This document shows, piece after piece, positions 23,765 to 35,800 of a stretch of 64,000 bases of DNA. Each line of letters begins with the position of its first letter. Position 1 is the first letter of the stretch. The stretch covers positions 765,149 to 829,148 of the forward strand of contig JBCAML010000004.1 in assembly GCA_038503075.1 (NCBI GenBank), in the 5' to 3' direction. The notes beneath the pieces were generated by a model. The model was given only the letters and a program-made list of their open reading frames with translations, did no database searches and had not been told where the DNA came from. The position numbers and the translations under genes were made by a program. The DNA is from Gyromitra esculenta. Its lineage: Eukaryota; Ascomycota; Pezizomycetes; Pezizales; Discinaceae.

Positions 23765-24944
23765 TCAATGAAACCTCGTCGCTAGGGTCTTCAGCATGGC
23801 CATAGTCCTCTCCTCCTTGACCCTATGCATCTGCAACCGTTCCTCCCTCTCCGCAATCCTCGCACGCAGTAGCTGCTCTTTCCTCAACTCGCGATCATTC
23901 TTCTTCCGCTCCAACGCAGCCTTCTTCTGCTTGAACCCCTCAGTCCCCCCTTCGCCGCCGCCCATCAAGGTGTTATCGTCGAGTTCCACATCCGGCGACT
24001 TCTCGCGGAAGGACCGCATCTTGTCATTCACCTCTTTCTTCTTCTCGAGACGGCGCTCATGCGTGCCTGCGTCGGCGCGCGGGACGAGCTCGTCGAGTGC
24101 CGCGAGCTGCGACTTACGGTCCTGCTTGCGCGAGAAGCGAAGGTCAGCGCGAGCAAGCTCGGCATCGTCGTCAAGGATTTCTAAACCGCGTTAGTCGCCA
24201 GCACAGATGTGGGGGGGGGGGGTAGAGTGCAGTTACCTCTCTGGAAATCCAAATCCTCAACAGTCGGGATGGCAGGGCCAGGTCTTACAGCCCGCTTCGT
24301 AGGCTCATGGCCTGGGAGAAACGGGCCAACGACTTCGTCTTCGCTTTCGTCTTCCTCATCTTTCTCCTCCTCCTCCCCCTCTTTCTCCTTCTCTTCAAGT
24401 CTGGCTTTCTTTCTCTCCGGCTTTACGGCGTCCTCGCGCTCCTCCACATCGGGCTTAATAGTGGCCTCCTTCTGGTTAACTCGCTCGTACCACCCCCTCG
24501 CTAGCTCCCCACGATTACTGCCAATTAGTCCCCGCCACACACACGCCGCAAACCAGAAGAGCAGGAGGACGAGAAGGTAAACACATACTAGTGGCTGACG
24601 AATCTCTTGAAGCGCCCCTTGGCCTCCCGCGTGTCGAGCTCGTCGAGGATAAGGTCCTTTTGGACGTCGAGGTAGTTTGCAAAGATCTCGCGCACGTGCG
24701 GGAGGGAGAGGGCGTGTCTGGTTATGGGCGGCGCGTTGAAGGGGAGGGCTATGGAGGAGGGACTGGGGGAGCGCGTGCGTTTCTTTTCGTGCCGGTGTCG
24801 GTGGGAGCGCTCGCGGTCACGGTCACGGTCACGGTCTGGGGAGGCAGAGCGGCGGCGGGAGCGGGAGTGGCGCGCAGGGTCGCTGCGCCGAGGGGAGCGA
24901 GAGGAGCGGTGGTGCGAGCGGTGGTGGTGTTTGGGGGCGTCCAT
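23765..24944 (-). CDS. Conserved fungal RS-rich charged protein (GPALPP/DUF3752-like, possibly splicing-related)
   Basis: Three exons (24589-24944, 24237-24517, 23765-24180) with introns of 71 and 56 bp give 350 residues in one frame. The N-terminus is His/Arg/Ser-rich (RSHHRSSRSPRRSD, RDRDRDRERSHRHRHEKK), like SR-type nuclear proteins. A conserved core follows: VREIFANYLDVQKDLILDEL, REAKGRFKRFVSHYNRGELA and RGWYE. An acidic linker ends in GPAIPTVEDLDFQR, a GPxxP-type motif. The C-terminus is helical and charged (LVPRADAGTHERRLEKK, LMGG, LLRARIAEREERLQMHR). The layout matches a fungal protein group that databases leave unnamed; a nuclear RNA-processing role is inferred from composition only. 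It diverges from the TRAPPC12-like gene across about 240 bp. Confidence 0.85.
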
Positions 24945-25184
24945 GGCGGTGCTCTGGCGGTGGCAGGGAGAAGTCGGGAGGGCTTCTGCGACGTTGGCCG
25001 GAGAGCTGCCTCCGGGCGCGTTACCCGGCTGTCGACGTTACCCGGCGTGGCTACCGGCAGCCCGGCGTGGCGGAAACCGCACAGCAGCGGTCTCAGTTCC
25101 GCAGCCTCTGTTCACCGACGATGGCCTCAGTTCCGCCCGACGCCGCCGCAATGAAAGGCCGCACCCGCAGCATTTCTTCCACCG

Positions 25185-26614
25185 ATGAACGCCGAGGTCC
25201 GCCCTCTGCCCGCTTCTCCGCTTCCCCGCACAAGTAGCAATAGCTGCAGTAGAGCTTATCTGACCTGGTCCGACAGTCGCCGTCCCCCGTCGCCGCACCA
25301 AAGGGCCGCTTGATTTCGAGCAGAAGTAAGCTTCCCCCCCGATGTCCGCCCACATGCTCACACCCGCAGCCCGCCCTTCAGGCCCGCCCCCGACAACCCG
25401 CTAGCTACCCCCGCCCCCGCCGCCATAACCATCCCCACTCCCGCACCGTCCGCCCCCTCCACCACCCCCATGTCTCCGCTCGACCCCCTCTCCGCCATCG
25501 CCCGCGACTTCAGCTACCTCCGCCACCCCCAGAACTTCCACCCGCTCCCCTCCCAGACCCTCCCCGCCGCATTCCGCAGCACTCAGCCCCCACCCTCGAC
25601 CCCGCTCTCCACCCTCCTCTCCACCGGCCACTTCCGCTCCGCCGCCATCACCGCCGCCAACACCCTCACCGACACAGCCCACGACCTCCCCCCCGCGGCC
25701 CTCTTCCACCTCTGGTACATCCGTCTCGCCTCGCTCACCCTCATCGGCAGCACCCCCACCGCCGCCCAGGAGATCAAAGTCCTCAGCGACCTCTCCAGCA
25801 ACTTCTACCGCGACCCCGACTCCGGCGCCTGTCTGCTGCCGTGGGAACTCCGTGTCCTCGCTGTGCGGCTGCAGGCCATCGGGTTCAGCGACTGGCGACG
25901 CAGTCTCGGCCTCTACTACGAGCTCGCCCGCGAAGCCCGCGTCGAAATCCTGAAATACGCAGATCCCACAGAACGGCAGATGTGGCGGCGAAGACTCAGG
26001 GACCTGGGTATCCGCGTTGGCAGCGCGTTGGTAGAAATGGGGGACTTGAAGGCTGCTGCGAGACATCTGGAGGGACTGCGATCGGTTGATGGGGGCGGCG
26101 ACGACGACACGAGCGGGCTGCTGTGTTTGCTGTATATTAGGATTGGAAACCTTGCGGCTGCGAGACAGTGTTTGGCGGGGAGGGAGCACGGCGATGAGGT
26201 GTTGGATGCACTGTTTCTTATGGCGGAGGCTAAGTGGCAGGCTGGCATTGAGGCGTGGAAGGCGATTGTGGAAGCTGGAGGGCAGGGCGCGAAGGATATG
26301 GCGAGGAGTAATCTGGCGGTTTGTTTACTGTATACTGGACGTTTGGAGGAAGTGAGTTCTCCACCCCCTCCACCCCCTCCTCCCACCAACTTCCTTTAGA
26401 TGGTGGTTTGCTTTTTGGGTACTGATGGCTGTAGGCCCGGGAAGTGCTCGAGTCACTTATCACTACTCCGCCGGCGTTCTCGGGACTTACTTTTAATCTG
26501 GCAACTATATATGAGCTCTGCAGCGATAACTCAAAGGCCCTGAAGATAGCCCTCGCGGAACAGGTTGCGGGTATGGGGGCGGGGGAAATGGTGAACAGTA
26601 GTTTTAAAATGTGA
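25185..26614 (+). CDS. TRAPPC12-like TPR protein of the TRAPP trafficking complex
   Basis: The proposed exons are 25185-25233, 25277-25325, 25382-26351 and 26435-26614 (415 residues, one frame). The central exon is secure: YLRHPQNFHPLPSQTLPAAF, LLSTGHFRSAAITAANTL, LFHLWYIRLASLTLIG and TPR-like helices through SNLAVCLLYTGRLEE. The last intron (83 bp) joins TGRLEE to AREVLESLITTPP and FNLATIYELCSDNSKALK, as in filamentous-fungal relatives of TRAPPC12. The two 5' exons are less certain. They are chosen because they give an in-frame RRRTKGPLDF, a motif I associate with the N-terminus of this group, and good GT/AG sites; an alternative acceptor at 25370 also keeps frame. TRAPPC12 acts in TRAPPIII tethering for Golgi and autophagy traffic. 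Confidence 0.8.
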
Positions 26615-29051
26615 ATTTCTTTTTTTTGGGGGGGTTTTTAGCGAGTTTTGGGAATGGAATTATATATTGCTTTTGCATGATGTTCAGCACTGCTAGTACA
26701 AGGGATATGCTCCGAGTAATGGATTGTGATCGGGCCACCGTGGGTGATGAAAGTCTTCTGTTGAGTGGGCGATGATTCATGAAGTATCACTCGATTATGT
26801 TTCGCATCTCTCAACACATGTCGAGACTAGACTTCCTACATATAGTCACGTATAGTATCTCCTCGATGCAGGGAAATCATTGATACAGAAATTCCTACTT
26901 CTGTAGGTCTTCGCTTTCCATTTATATCGATATTCCCAAATCCATGCGGTTCTCGCTTTGGCCAAGGAGGGTTTTAATAGTTCTATTATGAGTACTATCC
27001 GGATTCACAGGCTTCTCTTTCATTTCGGAGGCTCTCGATTTTTCGAGTGCAGCTGAGACCTCTCCTAACGTGGTTTGTTGACACAAATATTCCATGTGAA
27101 AACGCACAACCAGGAACCTAATTTACTTAGTACACCAGTACTAAATGTAGTGATAACTAAGAAGAGGGCTATGGCTTAGCGTAGTAAGAGCCTTTGGTGT
27201 AAAGTGAAACCCGATCTATGCTGTGAATACATATGAGAGTGTGAAACTGTGGAATTGCGTGCATTATTGTCAGACTTGCCATTATCTGTATATATATAGG
27301 CATATAATATAGGCTCTCGACTCATTAACAAACTAAAGCTACTCGATCGAAACAAGATACGCTAAGGTTGAATTTTGGTTAAAATTCAAGAATAATTATA
27401 TTTTCTCCCCTGAAAACGTAAATCTGGCTTTCCAAAATCTCACCAAGACGTTAGAAAAAGCACAAGCAAAGTCGCTAACCAAAAAAGTCACTTTTGAGAC
27501 TATAAATATTCCAAGTAAATCCTGGACGCATAACCTACGTATACGTGGACACGGAAACCTCTTTGTGTATATGATAGCGGTAGATCAATATCAGCATAGA
27601 TATATCTGTACTCTTGTCTTAATTCTTTCTCAAAATCTTTCAATCTCTCTCTGCGATTTTTTAAAAACACGCACATTCGGAAAGCCAACGCTTCGCAAAA
27701 CTCAAAATATCGTAGCTATACAAGCAGAACAGCGTGGCATTAGTGATGGTGATTCTCAGCGCTTCTCGCCGCTTTATCGGTGTGGCATTTCTCTGCCTCA
27801 TTTCTTCCATGGGTCTCCTCTGCCTCAGGAGTTAGTTAAAACATTAGCGCCAGCAGCCTCATCCGTCAGCGTTTTGACGGAATTCAAGAAGCTTAAACAA
27901 GCTCATTTCGTTTCATAATCGCCGCTCGGACAAGCAGTATTAACTCACATCTTTGAAGATGTGTGACCAAGCACTTCGCGTCTGAGCCATCCTCATTCGT
28001 TGGTCAGCCAATTCACTCCTTTCGTCAATGGACGCAAGACTTTCAAAAATGGAAGAGGTCTCTCACATCAATTAGGTACGTCGCGAGCACATCCAAATTG
28101 AGCAGGATCAGCAGTATCTCGAATCGACGGATAAAATCTCTCTCAAGCCAAACGTTAACCGGAACAATCGGTCATTCACTCATAGGAAAAAAACGCTTTC
28201 TGAGCGGTAATAATCTGCATAAGACAACCATGCAATGCTGTATTGTAGTGGCCATATAAGCAAAAAAACCTTAAAGAAAAACTGCCTTACGGCGAAGAAC
28301 GTTGCGTCTTTCGTCTGTCTACTTGATTTGCTGTTCTGATTCTTGCACTCTATGCGCGTTAGACGTCTTTCTGGCCATGCGGTCCCACGATCAGTGACTT
28401 TCGATTCTGCATCAGTTTTACTTAACGATCAAGGGGGAACCATTCATGGCAACGCTACTTCTCTTGCGCGTTATTCGCCTAACAGCGCATTGATACCAAC
28501 ACAATGACGTAATAAGTTAGCGACAATAATTCAGCCGTCCGACTACGTAAAGCGATGTTAACGTGATCATCCATGACATCCGACGCCAGCCTTATTTCAG
28601 GAAGAAGCAAGAAGCGAGATTCCTACTTATCAAAAGCCATCTATCTGTATTGACGTCTAATCAGCCGTATGGCGTTCTTGTTATCTATTAATTAGTAAAC
28701 AGTTAGTTCTGACGAGTTGAAACTACGATCTTGTAGCGTATGAATTTAGCGTTGATATCGTATCAGTTATTAATCTTGGTTGATTATTAATAAGATTCTG
28801 GATTGGATGTTTGGTTTCCTTGTGTCATCAATGGCCGACTCTTTCGATCGACACTTCCCGATTCGCTTATACGTCGCGTCGCCGGTTAATTCCGACAATC
28901 ACGCCATACGATAATGAGAGTGAGAGCGAATGAAAGCGTTTCAGGGTCTATGGGATTTCTTCATGTTAGTTCATGTTATTACATAGTCTTTCAGATTCGA
29001 TGCTGACTACTATAAGTAGTCCAAATGTTTCACCGCTGGTATGCCTTCTTC
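26615..29051. other. Unclassified AT-rich region before the transposon nest
   Basis: No conserved gene is visible. Frames at 27565-27918 and 27963-28259 lack family resemblance, and 28260-29050 is closed in all frames. The region may be decayed transposon DNA, as it abuts the nest and ends at an LTR fragment. The ten bases TGTCTTAATT at 27615-27624 also occur directly after the LINE poly(A) tail at 54147-54156. Confidence 0.4.
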
Positions 29052-29396
29052 CGGATCATTAGCGACGAAGAACGAGCCTTATCAATATTATATTGTTTCT
29101 AGCAAAATTACTTCCGTGCAATTTACTCCTTTACTTGTGAATTACTTTTATCTCGCTTAGCAAGGCTTTGGCCCTTCAGCGTTAGTTATTAAAACCTTAC
29201 TATTGGAAGTTCTTCACGGAACTTTGCTCGATCCCTACTTTGAACCCTACGGTTATCTTTTAGCGGTTCATAAGAAGCAGTTAGGACTTGCGCCTGTGTA
29301 TTGTGTTGCGGATAGCAACCGGGCAGGTTATAGCGTCTAGATTGTTATCTAAAGCTTCTTGGAGATTTCCTGTGCGGTAAGAAGTACCGGTCTTAC
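29052..29396 (+). repeat. Partial LTR of the Gypsy 'A' family, R-U5 portion only
   Basis: From CGGATCATTAGCG to CTTACA this segment is nearly identical to 36541-36886 and to the end of the LTR at 49116-50046. Upstream of 29052 the similarity stops, while the full LTRs continue for another ~600 bp. In the full LTR a TATAAATA box lies about 35 bp before this point, so the fragment begins close to the expected transcription start and ends exactly at the LTR end. It is directly followed by LINE ORF1 sequence. Confidence 0.85.
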
Positions 29397-29426
29397 AGTT
29401 ACCTCAAAACCAACCCTGCCATCTGA

Positions 29427-29864
29427 GCAACAAAGAAAACTACCTCAGTAGTAATCTCATGCTCGGTTGATGACGCAAAAAAAATCGGCTCATCAATTAA
29501 ACTCTTCTCGCGACCACGCAAAACCAATCTTATGTGGTCAGCCTCCCCTTCAACCCAATGCAAGAAATGCTGGGGCTTCGGCCATGCCACCGCCGGATGC
29601 AAATCACCAGACACTATCTGCCCTATCTGCTCAAACCACCACCCTCGTCACGAACACCGTTGCTCCATCCCAACCTGCCCCGGTGGCGGAGCAGAGAAAG
29701 CCATCATCAACTGCTGCGCAGTATCTCCACCAACCTACATCAACTGCAACGGCAACCATACCGCTACAGACCTCCAATGCCCCATGCGCAAAGCGATCCA
29801 GGAGAAATCTAGTATTTCATCAGCTGTACCACCTCCAGCTGATACCTCCATGTCGAGCGAATAA
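29427..29864 (+). pseudogene. LINE ORF1, C-terminal part (zinc-knuckle nucleic-acid-binding protein)
   Basis: The frame is open from 29427, just after a stop at 29424-29426, to the TAA at 29862-29864. It contains CKKCWGFGHATAGCKSPDTI followed by CPICSNHHPRHEHRC and further Cys/His pairs, the multiple zinc knuckles at the end of Tad-type ORF1 proteins that bind LINE RNA. The segment before them (VVISCSVDDAKKIGSSIKLF) matches the usual lead-in. The N-terminal part is absent: the upstream DNA is an LTR fragment, so this copy cannot make a full ORF1 protein. Confidence 0.8.
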
Positions 29865-29866
29865 AT

Positions 29867-32800
29867 ATGTCTCCCAGAAGAAACAAACCCTTTACCCCGC
29901 CCTCACTTTCACGGATTGATTCAGAAAAGGAATCAGGGTTTGGCTATTGGTTATTGGTTTTGTTCTTTGTTCGGATGGTTTCATAAGTTCTTTGTGGTTT
30001 GGGTATTCTTGGGTTATCGGGATAATGTCTTTGTGTTTCGGTTGTTGTCGGGTTGTTGTTGGTGTTACTGTAAAAGCGGGGTATTTAAAGTGAAGGATTT
30101 CGGTCGTTTATGTTTTCCTTTCTCTTCTCTCCTTAAGCAACGTTCTCGTCACTTCTACCTGTATTATCTTAATACAATCTCGGTTCTATCTCAGAGCCTT
30201 CGCTGTCGCTGTGAAACATCGCCGATACTTCGCCTTGGAGTATACACCCCGTAGAACTTGTAGAAATACTGCACTCTTCAAACGAGTTAGGATCTCGCTT
30301 AAGTAGCACTGCTCACCTTCAGGGATACTGAAGGGCTTAACGAGAGCCTGAACCGTGAGACTCACCTCCTTTCACTATCGTGCAACACAATTGTGCTGGT
30401 AGCTCAAAGATTTTTCACACTCTTTTTTCCCAATGCAAACCAACACCCTCAATCGTTGTCATCCAAGACCCCTATCTATGGAACAACAAACCTCTACAAG
30501 CACCTGGTTTTTATCTCTTAATCCCTTCAACACTCCCAACACAAAAAATTCGAGTTTGTTTTTACATATCGATCCATTTTATCAACAGCCACCAAGTAGA
30601 ATTTTTAATCAAAGACCATTCTAGGGACGATATAATCTCTTTACGTCTTACCTTTAAAAACCCTATTTTCAACTCCTCCTTTTACTCAATTAAAATCATA
30701 AACATCTACAACCGTGCGAGAAGCAACTCCAGCAATCATCACATTCAACCTTCACAAATTTTTTCTTCCTCATCCATTCCCACCATTATTGTTGGTGACT
30801 TCAACATTCACCACCCCTACACAGACCCCCTCCGAATTATCTCTTCACAAGAATTCAACGAAGGGGAAAAATACCATCTTAGTGCCCAAAACCTACTATA
30901 CAAATGCCTAAATACCCCTGGAATTTATACGCGGTTTCCGTACGACTCCCACACTAGACCGAGTGTTCTCGACCTATCATTCTGCAACCAGCTTGCACTA
31001 CCCTTTATCAAAAAATGGGACGCCTCCTCCAATTCCACTGGATCAGACCACATACCCATTATCACGCACCTCCATACTCCTCATCATACAACCGCTATGC
31101 CATCACCAGACTGGTCAAAAACCAATTGGAAAAACCTCACACCGCTAATTAAAAAAATCAAAATCCTTCCTCCCCCGCCGTTACCTGATCTTGATCAATG
31201 GTTTGCAAAATCACTTAATCTAGTAACCACGCCGCTCATCCTAGAAACCCCAACCAAAAGACCCTCCGAATGGTCAAAAAAATGGTGGAGTCCTCTGCTA
31301 TCTGAGTTAAGAAGAATCTTCCATTCAATTAACCGATCCCACCGCAATCAATTTAAAGGATCGAAAGCACCCCCCTCTCCAGAAGTACGCAAAGCAAAAT
31401 ACGCCTACTTCCATGAAATCGCTAGATGCAAAAAGAACCATTGGAGTTCCTTTCTAGCAAACGCCTCACCCTCTGATATATGGGCTGCCAAGAGAATGAA
31501 AACCTCATCTTCCAATGATGTTTTTCCTAATCTTCCCAATATTAGCACTCCTACACAACTCGCCTCCTCACTCATTCAACACTTCTTTCCCCCGCGTATT
31601 ACCAAACCTCCGCCCCTCTACCACCCCCACGCAGACTTTAAAGAAATCGATTTCGATGAAATCTCTTCTGCGCTACGCGCATCCTCCAACACATCCGCCC
31701 CCGGCCCAGACACTATTCCTTATAGCATCTGGAAAAAAATCAATAATATTAACCCAAATATTATCCATTCACTCCTAAATCCCCTAGCAGAGTACGGATA
31801 CCATCCGCTTCAACTCAAAAAAGCTTTCGGGATCGTACTCCCAAAACCAAACAAAGAATCTTATTCTTCAGCAACCTCTTTCAGAGTCATTGTACTACTG
31901 GAAACCCTTTCAAAAATACTAGAACGTATTATTGCAACACGACTCGCTTACCTCTCTCGCTCAAACGGCCTCATTCATCCCAATCAATGCGGCTCGCTAT
32001 CACTTATATCAACCGGAGATGCAGTCTCCGCACTCCTTCACGATGTCCAGCTCCTCCAAGCAGCCGACAAGAAAGTCTCCACGCTTTTCTTAGATATTAA
32101 AGGTGGGTTTGACAACGTCAACCCCCATATCCTGGAGAAAAGACTTCTTGATCACAATATTCCACTTTATATGACCTCTTGGATCATATCCTTTCTTCAT
32201 TCCCGCGAATGCGCCCTCCTATTTAAAGGGTCACCGCGAAAATTTCTTCCTGTATCTGTAGGAGTCCCGCAAGTTTCATGGATTAATTTCGGATAATGAG
32301 TTGTGGTTGGGTTGTTGGTCGTATGGTAGTTGTACAATCTCTTTGTTGTTCGGTTATTTTCGGTTATAGGTTTTGTTAAGGAAAGCGGGGTATTTAAGCG
32401 TTGGATTTTGGTTGTTCTTGTCTCTTTTCCTCTTCTTTCCTTAAGCAACGTTCTCGTTTACCTTCTGCTGTCGTCATTAAAATACTATCTCGGTTCTACC
32501 TCAGAACCCTCGCTGTCGCTGTCTATCTCGCCACACTTATCTCGCTTTGAGATAGACCCCTCGTAGAACTTGTAGAAAACGTCGCGTACTTTGAACGTGT
32601 TGTTTACCTCGCTTGAGTAGCACTGCTCACCTTCAGGGATACTGAAGGTGAGCAGTGCTGCTCAAGCAGCAACACGTTCAAGCGCGACTCTACAGGATAC
32701 AGCACTTCTTTCACCTTCAGGGATACTGAAGGGCTTAACTCGAGGCACAACCGTGAGATTACGTTGCTTCCATCATCTACACCTTCTACTGCAGAAAACA

Positions 32801-35800
32801 ACCCGTCGCATGGAAATCCTCTCCCGACTTCGCCAATCCATCCTAAGCATCTTCCCTTGCTTAACACTGCGAAAACCACAAACCTTGGTTGAAGTCATTC
32901 CGGAGTGGCTGGATCAGGAGTACTTACGCCAGAACTCCTTTCCTCGCTCAACACCCACATCATGAGCTCACCCGCTCCCGCTGGCCCTTCCACTGAAGGA
33001 GCCGCTGTCGCCGCACCACGCTTCCCTACCAGAGAAGCCTTCGCCCAAGCACTGAGAGAAGATACCGCTGAGTTGTATAATCACCTCAGGGACCTCTATC
33101 AAGCCTTGGAGGACCAAATCGACGCCCTCCAAGAGAACGAAAGAGAAACCGAGGTAAAACTCGGCACAGCACAAATCCAGACCGACAATGCTCTCCGCCA
33201 TGCTGCAAAGCAAGATGAACGGATCAACGAGGCCGCTAGTCTAATCGCCCGGTTACGACAAGAGCGAAATGAAGCTCGATCCGCCATCCAAGCGCCCAGC
33301 TCCACCTAACCTCACCGCTACCCCACCGCCGCCACCCAACTCCCATCGTTCGAGCGAATGCCAGATCCCGAGAAATTCGACGGATCTCGAACCAAACTCC
33401 CGCTTCATCCTACAACTACGCTCCAAACTCACCGTCAACCGGGGTCGCTTTGCCAACGAGACCACGATGATCCTCTATACTATCAATCGTCTAGAAGGGG
33501 CAGCGTTGGAACAAGTTCGGCACACCGTTCTCCCCCCGGGCCTCACCACCTGGACCAGCCCAGAGCAACTTATCGCCGCCCTGAAACTGCCTTTGGCGAT
33601 CCAGACCCATCTGGCACCGCTCGACGGGAACTCCCCCAACTCCGCCAAGGAAAACGTGATTTTTCGGCTTACCTAGCCGATTTTCAAAGGATCATGGGTC
33701 AACTAAACTTCGACGAGAACGCCAAGATGGATGCGCCTGAACATGGCATGTCGGAAGAACTCAAGGAAGCAATGGTGTTCGCACCCATAGCCCCTGCTAA
33801 TCTCCCGGAAATGATTCTTACCCTCACCCGACTGGACAACCGAATCCGAGCTCGCAAGGCAGAAAAACGGGGAAACGCCAGAGATAATATGGGACAATTC
33901 AGTGGCCCCGCCGCCTTCACCCCTGCTTCCTCCTTTACTCCCCTATGGACCTGTCTTTCGGGCGTACTAGCAATCTTTCTCGCCCTCCTCAAGACCAACG
34001 GTATACGATAGTTAATGGACGGAGAAAGCTCTCTGAGGAAGAGAAACAATGGCGCCGCTCCACGGGCAAGTGTATGTTCTGTGCCGCCCTCGACCACTCC
34101 TATGCCAACTGTCCTTCCGCCCCCAAAAAACCAGCAATGAGGGGAGCCCTTACTGCACCTCCCGCCAACCGCACTCCTCCCGCCTCGTCTCTCCCACCAC
34201 CACCGTTACCTCCCCAGTTTTTTGCTCTTGAACCACCCAGCGCCTCTGAAGAGGCTTTAAACTAGTCTTACCGAAGTCGACCAGTGACCCTGCTTCGGTT
34301 CCTTTTTCTTTACCTTTGTCTGCGTTTTCCATTTCAGGTTTTTCAGTTTCAGATATGTGCGTGGAGGATCAACTGAATGGGGAACATTTCGTTATTTCTT
34401 GTAACATTTCCCATAGCAATAAAGTCATTAAAACACACGCACTATTGGACACTGGCGCCTCAGGATTCGCCTTCATTGATAAGGAATTTGCGAGTCACCA
34501 TTCCCTACCTCTCTCCCCTCTCAAAACCCCCAGACAACTAGAAGTCATAGATGGCCGTCCCGTCGCCTCAGGAGCCATCACACATATCGTAAATCTCAAT
34601 CTATCCATCCAACAACATCAAGAACAAGCCCCGTGCTTTGTAACCCAGTTGGGCCATTACCCCTTGGTGTTAGGAATTCCGTGGATGAACTACCATGATG
34701 TTCGCCTCCACTTTGCCGATAAGCGCATTGAGTTTTATTCTAGACTCTGCACCACCCATTGTTCCGCTGACGCCGCTGTTGTTTCCGCCCCCTCGATCCC
34801 TGCCCCAACTAAGCTTGACGTTTCTTTCATCAACGCCGCCAGCTTCAGGACCCTTACTCGAAAACGGTCCCTACAAGCTTACGCAATGTCCCTCTATGAG
34901 ATTAACAGAATTCTAGAGGAGAAAACCACAAAAGAAGAATGGAGAGCCAGGATCCCCGCCGAATATCACGACTTCTTAGATATGTTTGATAAGAAGAAAG
35001 CTCAAGGTCTATCCCCACGCCGACCCTATGACCACAAGATACAACTTCAAGACGGGAAGGAAGCACCATTTGGCCCTCTGTACGGAATGTCTCGAGAAGA
35101 ACTTATCGTCCTAAAAAAATATATTGAGGATAATCTCGAGAAAGGATTTATCCGAGCCAGCTCTTCACCTGCCGGATCCCCTGTCCTCTTTGTCAAAAAG
35201 GCCGACGGCTCCCTCCGGTTATGTGTAGACTACCGTGGTCTTAATGCGATTACAGTCAAGGATCGTTACACCTCTCCCCTTATCCGCGAAACACTTGACC
35301 GATTAGCAAAAGCACAATGGTACACCAAACTCGACCTCCGAGATGGCTACCATCAAATCCGTATTGCTGAAGGGGATGAGTGGAAGACCGCCTTCCGCAC
35401 CCATTATGGGCTCTATGAGTATCAAGTTATGCCGTTCGGCCTAACCAATGCACCCGGGACGTTTCAACGATTTGTCAACGACTGCCTGAAGGAATATCTA
35501 GATATATTCTGCACTGCGTATCTGGATGACATTCTCATCTACAGCGACACCTTCGCAGAGCATCAGGTTCATGTCCGTAAAGTCCTCCAAACCCTCCAAG
35601 ATAACGATATCCTGTTAAAACCAGAGAAATGCGAGTTTGAGGTACAGACTACTAAGTACCTTGGTCTCATTCTCACCCCCAATGGTATCAAAATGGACGA
35701 GGAGAAACTTAAAGCCGTCCGAGAATGGGGGACACCAAAAAGTGTAAAAGATGTCCAAGCATTTCTAGGTTTTGCCAATTTTTACCGTCGATTCATCCTA

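Noticed and set aside
25401..26189. 262-codon minus-strand frame, Gly/Glu-rich
   Set aside because: It is antisense to the TRAPPC12-like exon; its bias comes from the GC-rich Pro/Ala/Ser coding strand.
27565..28259. Two successive frames of 117 and 98 codons
   Set aside because: No recognisable motif and closed flanks; kept only as unclassified sequence.
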